From Planosporangium thailandense (GTDB lineage Bacteria; Actinomycetota; Actinomycetes; Mycobacteriales; Micromonosporaceae): 64,000 nucleotides of DNA. The number at the start of each line of letters is the position of its first letter. The stretch's first letter is position 1. Below the pieces are notes generated by a model that searched no databases, had not been told where the DNA came from, and saw nothing but the letters and a program-made list of their open reading frames with translations. The position numbers and the translations under genes were made by a program. Location: the NCBI RefSeq assembly GCF_011947195.1, contig NZ_JAATVY010000022.1:31506-95505 (forward strand), written 5' to 3'. This document shows positions 40,942-50,853 of the stretch, in pieces.

Positions 40942-41568
40942 ATGGAGTACGCCGAGGTCGTCCGCCGGCGGCGGATGGTCCGCAACTACGACCCCGACCG
41001 TCCGGTGCCGCCGGAGGTGGTCGACCGCCTGCTCGGGTACGCCGTGCACGCGCCGTCGGCCGGCTTCTCGCAGGGCTGGGGCTTCCTCGTGCTGGCCGAC
41101 GAGGCGGACCGGCGGACGTTCTGGGAGGTGACCACCCCGGACGGGAAGGACGGGTCCCGGTGGTCGCAGGGGATGCGCCGGGCGCCGCTGATCGTCGTGC
41201 CGCACTCCAACCGGGAGGTGTACCTGGAGCGCTACGCCGAGCCGGACAAGGGCTGGACCGACCGCCGCGAAACACGCTGGCCGGTGCCGTACTGGCACGT
41301 CGACGCTGGGTTCGCCAGCCTGTTGATGCTGCTCGGTGCGGTCGACGAGGGCCTGGGGGCGTGCTTTTTCGGCATCCCGCCGGGAAACATCCCCGGCTAC
41401 CGGAAGGCGTTCGACGTCCCGGACGAGTTCACCCCGATCGGTGCGATCACGATCGGGTACCGGGCCGCGGACCACCGTTCGGGGTCGCTGGGGCGGGGGC
41501 GGCGATCCGTCGCCGAGGTGACGCACCGCGGCCGGTGGGGTACGGGTTACGAGATCAGCTCATCGTGA
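40942..41568 (+). CDS. Nitroreductase family protein
   Basis: FMN-dependent NAD(P)H oxidoreductase, 208 residues. FMN-binding segment at the N-terminus (VVRRRRMVRNYDPDRPVPPE), dimer helix HAPSAGFSQGWGFLVLAD, and the phosphate-contact region AVDEGLGACFFGIPPGN. ATG 15 nt after the epimerase stop. The natural substrate is unknown. Confidence 0.93.
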   Translation: MEYAEVVRRRRMVRNYDPDRPVPPEVVDRLLGYAVHAPSAGFSQGWGFLVLADEADRRTFWEVTTPDGKDGSRWSQGMRRAPLIVVPHSNREVYLERYAEPDKGWTDRRETRWPVPYWHVDAGFASLLMLLGAVDEGLGACFFGIPPGNIPGYRKAFDVPDEFTPIGAITIGYRAADHRSGSLGRGRRSVAEVTHRGRWGTGYEISSS

Positions 41569-41678
41569 TACCGGCATTTGCCCCCATATATGTACGAAAT
41601 TAAACCGTCGCACGTTGTCGGTAGGCTTACAGCGTCCTCGAAGCGGGGAACGAGGTGGGGGAAGGGGTGTAAGCCGGG

Positions 41679-41969
41679 GTGATCTTCAAAGCGGTGCGGG
41701 ACGGGCGGCCGTACCCGGACCACGGTAAGACCATGAAGGAGTGGTCCGAGATCCCGCCGCGGCCGGTCCGGCTCGATCAGCTCATCACAACGAAGCGGGA
41801 ACTCGCGCTCGACCGTCTGCTTGCCGAGGATTCGACCTTCTACGGCGATCTCTTCCCGCACGTGGTGCAGTGGGAGGACGGCCTCTACCTGGAAGACGGC
41901 CTGCACCGGGCGCTGCGCGCCGCCCTGCAGCAGCGCACCTCCATCCACGTCCGGGTTCTCGTCCTGTAA
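41679..41969 (+). CDS. Small conserved-type protein with ParB-like DGxHR motif
   Basis: 96 residues from GTG at 41679, ribosome site GAAGGGG 11 nt upstream. It begins IFKAVRDGRPYPDHGKTMKE and ends in DGLYLEDGLHRALRAALQQR. The DGLHR-A-A pattern resembles the nucleotide-binding DGHHR motif of ParB/sulfiredoxin-fold proteins, and the preceding VRLDQLITTKRELALDRL would match the strand-helix part of that fold. No catalytic claim is made. I recall similar small proteins in many actinomycetes without assigned function. Confidence 0.8.
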   Translation: MIFKAVRDGRPYPDHGKTMKEWSEIPPRPVRLDQLITTKRELALDRLLAEDSTFYGDLFPHVVQWEDGLYLEDGLHRALRAALQQRTSIHVRVLVL

Positions 41970-42002
41970 TGGTTTCCGGCTGTAGGCGTTAGCGTGAAGC
42001 CC

Positions 42003-43178
42003 ATGGCCGACCGCGTCGCACCACTGGATCTGATCGACGTCGACTCGCTGCACTCCGAGGAGGAGCTGCAGATCCGTGCGGTGGTGCGCCGCCTCGTCGC
42101 GGACAGGGTGCGGCCGTACGTGGCCGACTGGTACGAGCGCGGCGAGGTGCCGGTCCGTGAGCTGGCCAAGGAGTTCGGGGCGCTGGGCCTGCTCGGCATG
42201 CACCTGTCGGGTTACAGCTGCGCCGGGGCGAGCGCGGTCGCGTACGGGCTGGCCTGCATGGAGCTGGAGGCGGGCGACTCCGGCCTGCGCAGCCTGGTGA
42301 GCGTCCAGGGGTCGCTGGCGATGTTCGCGATCTGGCGTTACGGCTCCGAGGCGCAGAAGGAGCAGTGGCTGCCGGCGATGGCCGCCGGCGACGCGATCGG
42401 GTGTTTCGGGCTGACCGAGCCCGATCACGGCTCCGATCCGGCCTCGATGAAGACCCGGGCCCGCCGGGACGGCGACGACTGGATCCTCACCGGCACGAAG
42501 ATGTGGATCACGAACGCGCCGGTCGCCGACGTGGCTGTCGTGTGGGCCCGTACCGAAGACGGGATCAACGGGTTCGTCGTCCCCACCGAGACGCCGGGCG
42601 TGAGCGCCCGCACGATCAAGCACAAGCTGTCGCTTCGCGCGTCGGTCACCGGTGAGCTGGTGCTCGACGAGGTCCGCCTGCCCGCCGACGCGGTGCTGCC
42701 CACGGCGCGTGGCTTGAAGGTGCCGCTGTCCTGCCTGACCGAGGCGCGGTACGGCATCGTGTGGGGTGCGCTGGGCGCGGCCCGTGACTGCCTCGACACC
42801 GCGATCGACTACGCCACGACCCGGGTGCAGTTCGACCGCCCGATCGCCGGGTTCCAGCTCACCCAGGCGAAGCTGGCCGACAGCGCGCTGGAGCTCGAGA
42901 AGGGGTACCTGCTGGCGCTGCACCTCGGTCGCCGTGCCGACGCCGGGGCGCTGCGGCCGCAACAGGTGAGCGTCGGCAAGCTCAACAACGTCCGGGAAGC
43001 CCTCACGATCGCCCGGCAGTGCCGGACGATCCTCGGCGCCAACGGCATCAGCGCCGAGTACCCGGTGATGCGCCACGCCGCCAACCTGGAGACCGTCCTG
43101 ACCTACGAGGGCACCTCCGAGATCCACCAGCTGGTGGTGGGGCAGCAGCTGACGGGCCTGTCCGCCTTCGCGTCCTGA
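42003..43178 (+). CDS. Acyl-CoA dehydrogenase, glutaryl-CoA dehydrogenase type
   Basis: FAD enzyme, 391 residues from ATG at 42003 (a GTG at 41994 is possible). The sequence follows the glutaryl-CoA dehydrogenase pattern closely: LRSLVSVQGSL with the substrate Arg, GCFGLTEPDHGSDPASMKTR, WITNAPVADVAVVWAR, and the catalytic Glu in LTYEGTSEIHQLVVG. The family oxidises and decarboxylates glutaryl-CoA to crotonyl-CoA in lysine and tryptophan breakdown. A short hairpin follows. Confidence 0.92.
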   Translation: MADRVAPLDLIDVDSLHSEEELQIRAVVRRLVADRVRPYVADWYERGEVPVRELAKEFGALGLLGMHLSGYSCAGASAVAYGLACMELEAGDSGLRSLVSVQGSLAMFAIWRYGSEAQKEQWLPAMAAGDAIGCFGLTEPDHGSDPASMKTRARRDGDDWILTGTKMWITNAPVADVAVVWARTEDGINGFVVPTETPGVSARTIKHKLSLRASVTGELVLDEVRLPADAVLPTARGLKVPLSCLTEARYGIVWGALGAARDCLDTAIDYATTRVQFDRPIAGFQLTQAKLADSALELEKGYLLALHLGRRADAGALRPQQVSVGKLNNVREALTIARQCRTILGANGISAEYPVMRHAANLETVLTYEGTSEIHQLVVGQQLTGLSAFAS

Positions 43179-43181
43179 CGG

Positions 43182-43200
43182 CGCCGGCCGCGAGCCGGCG
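43182..43200 (+). terminator. Short GC hairpin after acyl-CoA dehydrogenase gene
   Basis: Perfect 7-bp stem CGCCGGC/GCCGGCG with loop CGCGA, 3 nt after the stop. No T-run; a weak terminator at best. Confidence 0.4.
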
Positions 43201-43283
43201 GGCCATCGCGACGTCTGTTGTATCGATCATGCGCTCTGGGTATGTGGGATGGTGTCGGCGTCGGGGGATGAGGGGACACACCC

Positions 43284-44171
43284 ATGGCCCAGGACAACGA
43301 GACCACGCGCTTCGAACGGGGCCAGGCCGCGGCCCCGGCGTCACCGGGTGATGCTCGCCCGACCGCTGAGCTGCCCATTCAGGAGGAGAAGCCGGGCCAC
43401 CGCACCGGCCTCGGCTGGCCCCGGAGCGCTGGCGCTGACGACGGCCCGGATGGCAGCTCCGCTGCCGGGCCCGCCGACGGCCCGCGCGACGGGGCGCCGC
43501 CGCAGCCGCCCATCGTGGTCCGTACCGGCGGCGGCCTGCTGCGTGGTCTGTTCTTCCTGACCGCCACGGCGGCGCTGATCGTCGCGCTCATCGTCGGCAT
43601 GACGGCCGTCGGCGTCCTTCCCCACCTGCGAAATCCGTTCGGTGGCCGTAGCACGGACCGTAGCCAGCCGGCGCTGCTGAAGTCCATCCAGGACATGAGC
43701 CGGTTCGTCGCCGCGGAGGGGAACTTCCAGGTCATCGTCGACGTGCAGAACGACCGGAAGTACGTGCCCGACTTCCTGGTCAACGACCGGACGCTGTTCG
43801 TGGCCGCCGGCACCGTGGAGGCGTACGTCGACTTCGGCGCGGTCGGGAAGGGCGCCGTCACCGAGTCGGCCGACCACCGGACCGTCCACGTCAAGCTGCC
43901 GGCGCCCCAGCTCAACAAGCCCAGCCTCGATCACGACAAGAGCTACGTGTTCGCCCAGCAGAAGGGGCTGCTCAACCATCTCGGCGATGTGTTCGCGGGC
44001 GACCCGAACAAGCTGCAGCAGCTGTACCTGCTCGGCGAGCAGAAGATCGCTGACGCCGCTAAAAGCAGTGAGCTGCCGCAGCGGGCCGAGGACAACACCC
44101 GCCGGATGCTCGAGGGCATGCTGCGGTCGCTCGGGTACACCTCGATCACGGTCGATTACGCCACGCCCTGA
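43284..44171 (+). CDS. DUF4230 membrane protein
   Basis: 295 residues. A 75-residue Pro/Gly/Asp-rich cytoplasmic N-tail, one membrane segment (LFFLTATAALIVALIVGMTA), then an external DUF4230 domain (ALLKSIQDMSRFVAAEGNFQ, VDFGAVGKGAVTESADHRTV, and the C-terminal LGYTSITVDY). Function unknown in all members. ATG with GAGGGGAC upstream. Confidence 0.9.
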   Translation: MAQDNETTRFERGQAAAPASPGDARPTAELPIQEEKPGHRTGLGWPRSAGADDGPDGSSAAGPADGPRDGAPPQPPIVVRTGGGLLRGLFFLTATAALIVALIVGMTAVGVLPHLRNPFGGRSTDRSQPALLKSIQDMSRFVAAEGNFQVIVDVQNDRKYVPDFLVNDRTLFVAAGTVEAYVDFGAVGKGAVTESADHRTVHVKLPAPQLNKPSLDHDKSYVFAQQKGLLNHLGDVFAGDPNKLQQLYLLGEQKIADAAKSSELPQRAEDNTRRMLEGMLRSLGYTSITVDYATP

Positions 44172-44225
44172 ACTTCGCAATTCCTGATCGTCGCAATTGC
44201 GTGGCGCCATGCGCGCGGAGCGTCG

Positions 44226-44807
44226 ATGATCGTAAACATGGGTGAAAGCCGGAAACGTGCGGACCTGTTCTTCGACGATCCCGCCGACGATCCGCGCGGG
44301 GGTGGCACCTCCCTCGGGGACGAGCGGGCCACGCTGTGCGAATTCCTGCGTGGCCAGCGGTTGACACTCGAGGTCAAGTGCGGCGGTCTGACCCCCGAGG
44401 AGTTGGCGCGCCGTTCGGTGCCGCCGTCGACGTTGTCGCTGCTCGGCCTCGTGAGGCATATGGCCGAGGTGGAGCGCATCTGGTTTCGGCAGCGGATGGC
44501 AGGGCTCGACGTTCCGCGGCGCTACCAGGCCGCCAGCCCGGGCGGGGGTTTCGACGACGGGGATTTCGACGGCGCGGTCGCCGACCCCGACGTCGTCGCC
44601 GAAGCGTGGCAGGCATGGCGGGAGGAATGTGCCTTCACCGACCAGTTCATCGCTGCGGCCCCGAACCTTGACATAATTCGCAGCCTTCCAGGTAACGGGC
44701 AGATCTCGTTGCGGGAGGTCCTGGTCCACATGGTGGAGGAGTACGCCCGCCACAATGGACACGCCGATCTGCTCCGAGAGCGCATTGATGGACGTATCGG
44801 TCAGTAA
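44226..44807 (+). CDS. DinB/DUF664 family protein
   Basis: 193-residue four-helix-bundle protein. Putative metal or thiol-cofactor ligands are in LGLVRHMAEVERIWFRQ and VHMVEEYARHNGHADLLRE, the three His positions of the DinB_2/DUF664 family, which includes mycothiol- and bacillithiol-dependent enzymes. ATG at 44226 with GGAG 5 nt upstream; a second ATG at 44238 is possible. Substrate unknown. Confidence 0.9.
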   Translation: MIVNMGESRKRADLFFDDPADDPRGGGTSLGDERATLCEFLRGQRLTLEVKCGGLTPEELARRSVPPSTLSLLGLVRHMAEVERIWFRQRMAGLDVPRRYQAASPGGGFDDGDFDGAVADPDVVAEAWQAWREECAFTDQFIAAAPNLDIIRSLPGNGQISLREVLVHMVEEYARHNGHADLLRERIDGRIGQ

Positions 44808-44966
44808 GGCATCAAAGTAAGCTCCTCCGTTCACTTTTTGGTAGTGCTCTCGTCACCACGTGCACATGGGACGTTTAGCCGATAGGCGAGAGCAGACACA
44901 TTGGTCACAGTCGGTACCCGGGTTGAGCGATCCTGCTCATATTGACCGTGGGGCGGAGGTGTGACG

Positions 44967-46292
44967 GTGACTACAACCGTCGCGCTCAAGGATGTGACAA
45001 AAGTATTCCCGGACGGCACGGTGGCGGTGGACAACGTCAGCTTCGATGTCGCCGCCGGGGAGTTCATGGTGCTGCTCGGGCCGTCGGGCTGTGGCAAGTC
45101 GACCGTGCTGCGGATGATCGCCGGGCTGGAGGACGCTAGCGACGGGATCATCCTGCTGAACGGCGAGGCCGCCAACGACCTCCCACCCCGCGAGCGGGGA
45201 GTGGCGATGGTCTTCCAGGACTTCGCGCTCTATCCGCACATGACGGTCGCCGACAACATCGGCTTCCCGCTGCGCCTGTCCGGCGTTGACCCGGGTGTCC
45301 GATCCGAGCAGGTCGCCCAGATCGCCAGCGCGCTGGGCATCGGTGACGTGCTCGGGCGCAAACCCTCACAGCTGTCGGGTGGTCAGCGCCAGCGGGTCGC
45401 GATGGGCCGGGCGATCGTACGCCGACCGGGACTGTTCCTCATGGACGAACCACTGTCCAATCTTGACAGCGGTCTGCGCGCCGAACTGAGGGCCGAGATC
45501 GCCGGCCTGGTCCGCGAGCTCGGCGTCACGTGCGTGTACGTGACCCACGACCAGGCGGAGGCGCTGACCATGGCCGACCGCGTGGCGATCATGAGGCGGG
45601 GCGTACTGCAGGACGTGGGCACGCCGACCCAGGTGTACGGCCGGCCGGCGACCCTGTACGTCGCCGCCTTCCTCGGTAGCCCCCGGATGAACCTGCTCGA
45701 GGCGTCGGTCTACGTCAGCCTCGACCGCCACGTCGCGCTGCACTTCGGCGATCAGTCGCTCTACCTGCCGTGGAACGACGTACGTGCCCGCCACGTGGCG
45801 CACTTCCACGGCGAGCGCATCATCGTCGGGATCCGGGCCGAGGCGCTTATCCCGGTCGTCAGCTCCGCCGAGGGTGACGTCATCCACGGCCGGGTGCGCT
45901 ACCTCGAGCACCACGGGCACGAGACCCTCGCGTTCCTCGACATCGGTGCCACGGCGGTGGTCGTCGACGAGATGGCCACCCAGCCGGCATCCGGCTCCGG
46001 CGCGCCGAACGGGCTCCGCCGCCTGGTGAGCCGCTTCGCGGGTCGCGCCGTCGGCGGGCCGGGTACGGACGACGTCGCGTCGCACGGCCGCGCCCACCAG
46101 AACGGCTCGGCCGAGTCGCGGTTCACCCCCTCCGACGGTGGCCGCCATCACCGCCGGCCGGCCGAACTGGTGGTCCGGTTGGCGCCGTACCCGGCGTTGA
46201 CGCAGGGAACGCCGTTGGCGGTGCGGGTACGCATGGAGGCGCTGCACTTCTTCGACGAGCGCGGGAAGCGGATCGACGTCGGCATGCACTGA
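44967..46292 (+). CDS. ABC transporter ATPase, MalK/UgpC/MsiK type
   Basis: 441 residues from GTG at 44967 (GGAGGT 6 nt upstream). Walker A GPSGCGKST, signature LSGGQRQRVAMGRA, Walker B LFLMDEPLSNLD, H-loop YVTHDQAEALT, then the C-terminal MalK-type regulatory/TOBE region. It is orphan: no permease or binding protein is near. In actinomycetes one such ATPase (MsiK) serves several sugar importers. Unusual is an insertion of about 60 low-complexity residues (GGPGTDDVASHGRAHQNGSA and flanks) inside the C-terminal domain, before the last TOBE strand LVVRLAPYPALTQGTPLAVR. The gap 44808-44966 before it presumably holds its promoter. Confidence 0.92.
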   Translation: MTTTVALKDVTKVFPDGTVAVDNVSFDVAAGEFMVLLGPSGCGKSTVLRMIAGLEDASDGIILLNGEAANDLPPRERGVAMVFQDFALYPHMTVADNIGFPLRLSGVDPGVRSEQVAQIASALGIGDVLGRKPSQLSGGQRQRVAMGRAIVRRPGLFLMDEPLSNLDSGLRAELRAEIAGLVRELGVTCVYVTHDQAEALTMADRVAIMRRGVLQDVGTPTQVYGRPATLYVAAFLGSPRMNLLEASVYVSLDRHVALHFGDQSLYLPWNDVRARHVAHFHGERIIVGIRAEALIPVVSSAEGDVIHGRVRYLEHHGHETLAFLDIGATAVVVDEMATQPASGSGAPNGLRRLVSRFAGRAVGGPGTDDVASHGRAHQNGSAESRFTPSDGGRHHRRPAELVVRLAPYPALTQGTPLAVRVRMEALHFFDERGKRIDVGMH

Positions 46293-46321
46293 GCTTCGCT
46301 ACTAGCGAGTAACATCCGGGC

Positions 46322-46816
46322 ATGACCGTTCTCCCCGACCTGCCGACGCTCGCGGCGATGATGACCGGCGCGGTGCCCTTCGCGCGTACGCTCGGAATCC
46401 GTTACCTGGAGCTCGCTCCCGACGGCGCCGACGGGGTGCGCGTGGTGGTCGCGCTGCCCGACGTCGCCGACTTCCACAACCACGTGGGCGGCCCGCACGC
46501 GGGGGCGATGTTCACGCTCGGCGAGACGGCGTCCGGCGCGGTCGTCATGGCGGCGTTCGGCGGCCAACTCGACCGCGCCACGCCGCTTGCGGTACGCGCC
46601 GACATCGCGTACCGCAAGCTGGCCATGGGCGAGGTACGGGCGACCGCCCGGCTGTCGCGTCCGGTGACCGAGGTCGTCGCCGAGCTCGATGCCGGTACCC
46701 GGCCGGAGTTCGAGGTGTCCGTCGAGATCGCGACGCTCGACGGCACGGTCACCGCCGACATGCGCGTGCTCTGGACCCTTCGCCCGAACCGCTCGGTGGC
46801 GCCGGGTACTAGCTGA
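46322..46816 (+). CDS. Hotdog-fold thioesterase-like protein (DUF4442/PaaI)
   Basis: 164 residues. Central hotdog helix HNHVGGPHAGAMFTLGETAS with strands RADIAYRKLAMGEVRATARL, resembling PaaI-type acyl-CoA thioesterases and DUF4442. ATG 29 nt after the ATPase stop. Its 3' end overlaps the convergent protease gene by 8 bp. Confidence 0.88.
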   Translation: MTVLPDLPTLAAMMTGAVPFARTLGIRYLELAPDGADGVRVVVALPDVADFHNHVGGPHAGAMFTLGETASGAVVMAAFGGQLDRATPLAVRADIAYRKLAMGEVRATARLSRPVTEVVAELDAGTRPEFEVSVEIATLDGTVTADMRVLWTLRPNRSVAPGTS

Positions 46817-48359
46817 CGGCGACCGCGGTCCACGCCGCGGCGACCGCCTTGTACTGCGTGCTGTTCGCGCCGAACAGGTCGCTCGCCGCGTTCAGCGTGG
46901 CAGTACGCGCGCCCTTGTAGTTGGTGGTCGACGTCATGTACGTCGTCAGCGCCCGGTACCAGATCTTCTCCGCCGCCGAGTTCCCGACGCCGGTGACGCC
47001 GGGCGCGCCGTTGCAGGTCGGGCTGTTGTACGCGACCCCGTTGACGGTGTGGGCGCCGCTGCCGACCGCCAGCAGGAAGAAGAAGTGGTTGGCCACGCCC
47101 GACGAGTAGTGCACGTCCAGGCTGCCGACGCTCGGCGTCCAGCAGCTCGCCGACTTCCCGTCCTTGCCCGGGTCGTCCATGTACCGCAGCGGCTGGCCGT
47201 TCTTGCGGATCTTCTCGCCGATGAGGTAGTCGGGGACGTCCTTGGGGTTGTTGGCGTAGAACTCGACCATCGTGCCGAAGATGTCGCTGGTCGCCTCGTT
47301 GAGGCCGCCGGACTCGCCGGAGTAGCGCAGGCCGGCCGTGCGGGACGTGACGCCGTGGCTCATCTCGTGGCCGGCGACGTCGAGCGCGACGAACGGGTTG
47401 AACTGCGTGCCGTCGCCGTCGCCGTAGGTCATGCAGAAGCAGGAATCCGACCAGAACGCGTTGTTGTACCCCGAGCCGTAGTGGACGGCGTTGTAGCTGC
47501 CCCGGCCGTCGTTCGCGATGCCGTTACGGCCGTGCACGGCCTTGTAGTAGTCCCAGGTCTCCGCGACGCCGTACTGCGCGTCGACCGCGATGGTCTGCCG
47601 GTCGCTCAGTGACCCGGTGCCCCAGACGTCGTCGGCGTCGGTGAACACGGCGTTGCCGTTGCCGGCGTCGACGGTGTAATTGCCGCCGCGCTTCGGGTCC
47701 TTGAGCTGGTACGAGCTGCCCGACTTCGTGGTGTCGAGGGTCACGGTGCCGACGTTGAAGCCGGTTCCGGTGCCGGTCTCGTGGTCGGGCCAGGAGTCGC
47801 TGACGGCGCCCGTCGTGGCGTCGACGAGGACCGTCATCGTGGTCGTGTCGCCGTCCTCGCCGCGCACGCCGGGTATCGAGGTTTTCCAGACCAGGTGTGG
47901 TGTCCCGGCCGCGTCGATGGCGAGGCTCGGCGCCGTGGCCGCGCCCGTACCGTGGAACTTCGCCGTCGCCGCCTGGGCGGCGACGGTCGCGGTCACGGTC
48001 GGGGTGGTGGGCGCCGACAGGGGCGCCGCCAGCGGCTGCGCCGACATCGCCCGCATCGTGCCGGCCTTGTCCAGGTGGACGACGATGTCGCCGCCGAGGA
48101 CGGGAAGCCCGGCGTGTACCCGGTCGTACCGGACGTGCGAGGTGCCGTCGCGGTCCACGGTCGTGTTCCGGACCTGGAACTGGTCGGCGTCGGTGACCCC
48201 GACCTCCGTCGCGTGCGTGTGCAGGGCCGCCGTCGCGTGGGACACGGCGAACGCCTCCGTGTCGACGCGACCGGTGCTCGCGTCCGACGGGGTGACAACG
48301 GCTACGACGCCGAGCCCGACGACGGACGCGACCGTACCCGCTGTGACGATCCGTTTCAT
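46809..48359 (-). CDS. Secreted M4 family metalloprotease (thermolysin-like)
   Basis: 516-residue zinc protease precursor. Signal peptide MKRIVTAGTVASVVGLGVVA, FTP and PepSY-type propeptide (VRYDRVHAGLPVLGGDIVVH), then the catalytic domain with zinc motif HEMSH in VAGHEMSHGVTS and third ligand Glu in GGLNEATSDIFG; the catalytic His is in LDVHYSSGVANHFFFLL. Cleaves proteins outside the cell. ATG with GAGGGGATGA upstream. The leader contains the dyad CCGAT-N6-ATCGG at 48376-48391. Confidence 0.95.
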   Translation of the reverse strand: MKRIVTAGTVASVVGLGVVAVVTPSDASTGRVDTEAFAVSHATAALHTHATEVGVTDADQFQVRNTTVDRDGTSHVRYDRVHAGLPVLGGDIVVHLDKAGTMRAMSAQPLAAPLSAPTTPTVTATVAAQAATAKFHGTGAATAPSLAIDAAGTPHLVWKTSIPGVRGEDGDTTTMTVLVDATTGAVSDSWPDHETGTGTGFNVGTVTLDTTKSGSSYQLKDPKRGGNYTVDAGNGNAVFTDADDVWGTGSLSDRQTIAVDAQYGVAETWDYYKAVHGRNGIANDGRGSYNAVHYGSGYNNAFWSDSCFCMTYGDGDGTQFNPFVALDVAGHEMSHGVTSRTAGLRYSGESGGLNEATSDIFGTMVEFYANNPKDVPDYLIGEKIRKNGQPLRYMDDPGKDGKSASCWTPSVGSLDVHYSSGVANHFFFLLAVGSGAHTVNGVAYNSPTCNGAPGVTGVGNSAAEKIWYRALTTYMTSTTNYKGARTATLNAASDLFGANSTQYKAVAAAWTAVAVS

Positions 48360-48507
48360 ACTTCATCCCCTCAGTCCGATTTATCGATCGGAATGAGTGA
48401 AAGCATGAACCGGATATGTTTCATGAGAAAGACGAACGTCGATAGGGTTTCCCCTATACGCAGGGGGGTTTATAGCTGCCTGTGACGGATGCGGTCGCGG
48501 TGTGTGT

Positions 48508-49341
48508 TCAGGATGCCGCCAGGATCAGCGAGGCGGCGGCGAGGCCGAGCCCGGCCAGTTGGAGCAGTCTGATCCGCTCCCGGTCGACCGCGAGGGCCAG
48601 CAGGACGGTGGTTGCCGGGTACAGCGAGGAGATCGGCGCGACGACGCTCAGGGCGCCGTCCCGCGCGGCGAGCACGTACGTGAGGTTCGCGGTGAAGTCG
48701 AGCGCGCCGGCTGCCAACGCCCAGCGCAGCGCCGGGCCGGTCAGCAGCGGGGCGGTGCGCGCGCGGCGCGCCAGCAGCCAGCCCATGGCGAGGCCGGTGA
48801 ACTGGGCGGCCGCCAGGGGCCACATCCCGGCGCCGGCGCCGGCGCGCGACAGCATCGTCATGAACAGGCCGAAGCCCGCCCCCGCGGCGAGTGCCAGGCC
48901 GACGATGGCCGGACCCACGTGCTTGCGCCCGTCGCCCGGCCCGGTACTCACGAGCGCGATGGCGCCGATCGCGCACGCCGCGCCGGTCATCGCCGCCGGC
49001 GCCGGCGCGCCGTCGACGACGATGCCGATGAGAAACGGTACGAGCGCCGACGTCACCGCCGTCACGGGCGCCACCACGGTCATCGCTCCGGTGGCGAGGC
49101 CCCGGTAGAGCAGGATGATGCCGGTCAGGCCGAACACCCCCGCCAGGACGCCCCAGCCCAGGGCCGCCCGGGTCGGTGTGCCGCCGGTGACGGCCAGCCC
49201 GAGTGCGAGCACCGGCAGGCCGGCGAGCTTGGAGGTTACGGATACGGCCAGCGTCGACGCGCGCTGGGTGGCCTTGCCGCCGGAGAAGTCGGCCGCGCCC
49301 CAGACGAGCGCGGTCGTGACCGCGAACAGTAGCGAAACCAT
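48508..49341 (-). CDS. EamA/DMT family transporter
   Basis: 277 residues, ten membrane segments in two EamA repeats. Starts VSLLFAVTTALVWGAADFSG; the second repeat begins near GMWPLAAAQFTGLAMGWLLA. The usual role is metabolite export. ATG at 49341; a longer upstream frame crosses short GC repeats and was rejected. The 48360-48507 gap beyond its stop holds a 6-bp hairpin ATAGGG/CCCTAT (48442-48457) and the protease promoter region. Confidence 0.88.
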   Translation of the reverse strand: MVSLLFAVTTALVWGAADFSGGKATQRASTLAVSVTSKLAGLPVLALGLAVTGGTPTRAALGWGVLAGVFGLTGIILLYRGLATGAMTVVAPVTAVTSALVPFLIGIVVDGAPAPAAMTGAACAIGAIALVSTGPGDGRKHVGPAIVGLALAAGAGFGLFMTMLSRAGAGAGMWPLAAAQFTGLAMGWLLARRARTAPLLTGPALRWALAAGALDFTANLTYVLAARDGALSVVAPISSLYPATTVLLALAVDRERIRLLQLAGLGLAAASLILAAS

Positions 49342-49373
49342 GATCCCTGGACGATAGGCCTCTCGTTGATCGC

Positions 49374-49429
49374 CGCCTGCGCGGGACGGGCCGCCTGCGC
49401 GGGGCGGATCGTCGCCTGCGCGGGATGGG
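49374..49429. repeat. Three imperfect 17-bp repeats between EamA and GerW-like genes
   Basis: CGCCTGCGCGGGACGGG (49374-49390), CGCCTGCGCGGGGCGGA (49392-49408) and CGCCTGCGCGGGATGGG (49413-49429), spaced by 1 and 4 nt. They lie in the divergent promoter gap, 33 bp from the EamA start and 48 bp from the GerW-like start. Confidence 0.8.
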
Positions 49430-49476
49430 CGGACGTGCAGGATGTACCGGTTGGAACTGTCGACAGGAGGTGCGGG

Positions 49477-49809
49477 ATGAAGGCGAGCGACGTGCTGGCG
49501 AAGGCGCGGGACGCCATGACGGTCCGGATGGCGTTCGGTGATCCGATCGTCCAGGGCGACGTTGTTGTGGTGCCGGCGGCGAAGGTCCGTGGTGGCGCGG
49601 GTGGCGGCTCGGAGAACGAGGGCGACGGTGGGGGCGCCGGGTTCGGTGTGACGACGACGCCGATCGGCGCATTCGTCATCAAGGACGGCAATGTCAGGTG
49701 GCACCCGGCGATCGACATTAACAAGATCGTCGTGGGTGGGCAGATCGTGGGTGTCGTCGCGCTGCTGAGTCTGCGTTCGATCCTGAAAGCCCGTAGCCGG
49801 CGGCGTTAG
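49477..49809 (+). CDS. GerW/YtfJ family sporulation protein
   Basis: 110 residues from ATG at 49477 with AGGAGG 6 nt upstream. Carries the family core GDPIVQGDVVVVPAAKVRGG, a Gly-rich loop (GGAGGGSENEGDGGGAGFG) and PIGAFVIKDGNVRWHPAID, then a hydrophobic C-terminal segment (VVGGQIVGVVALLSLRSIL). In Bacillus GerW acts in spore germination; actinomycetes that sporulate carry several paralogues of unknown task. Confidence 0.9.
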   Translation: MKASDVLAKARDAMTVRMAFGDPIVQGDVVVVPAAKVRGGAGGGSENEGDGGGAGFGVTTTPIGAFVIKDGNVRWHPAIDINKIVVGGQIVGVVALLSLRSILKARSRRR

Positions 49810-49905
49810 CGGGTCCCAGCGTGGGGTGTGTGTCCGAATGTTCGCCCGTCGCGTGGACGGGCGTGGGGTCCTCATTCGCACACCCCTTTAATTTAACCGT
49901 CTTGA

Positions 49906-50844
<939 letters not shown>

Positions 50845-50853
50845 CGCGGCCAC

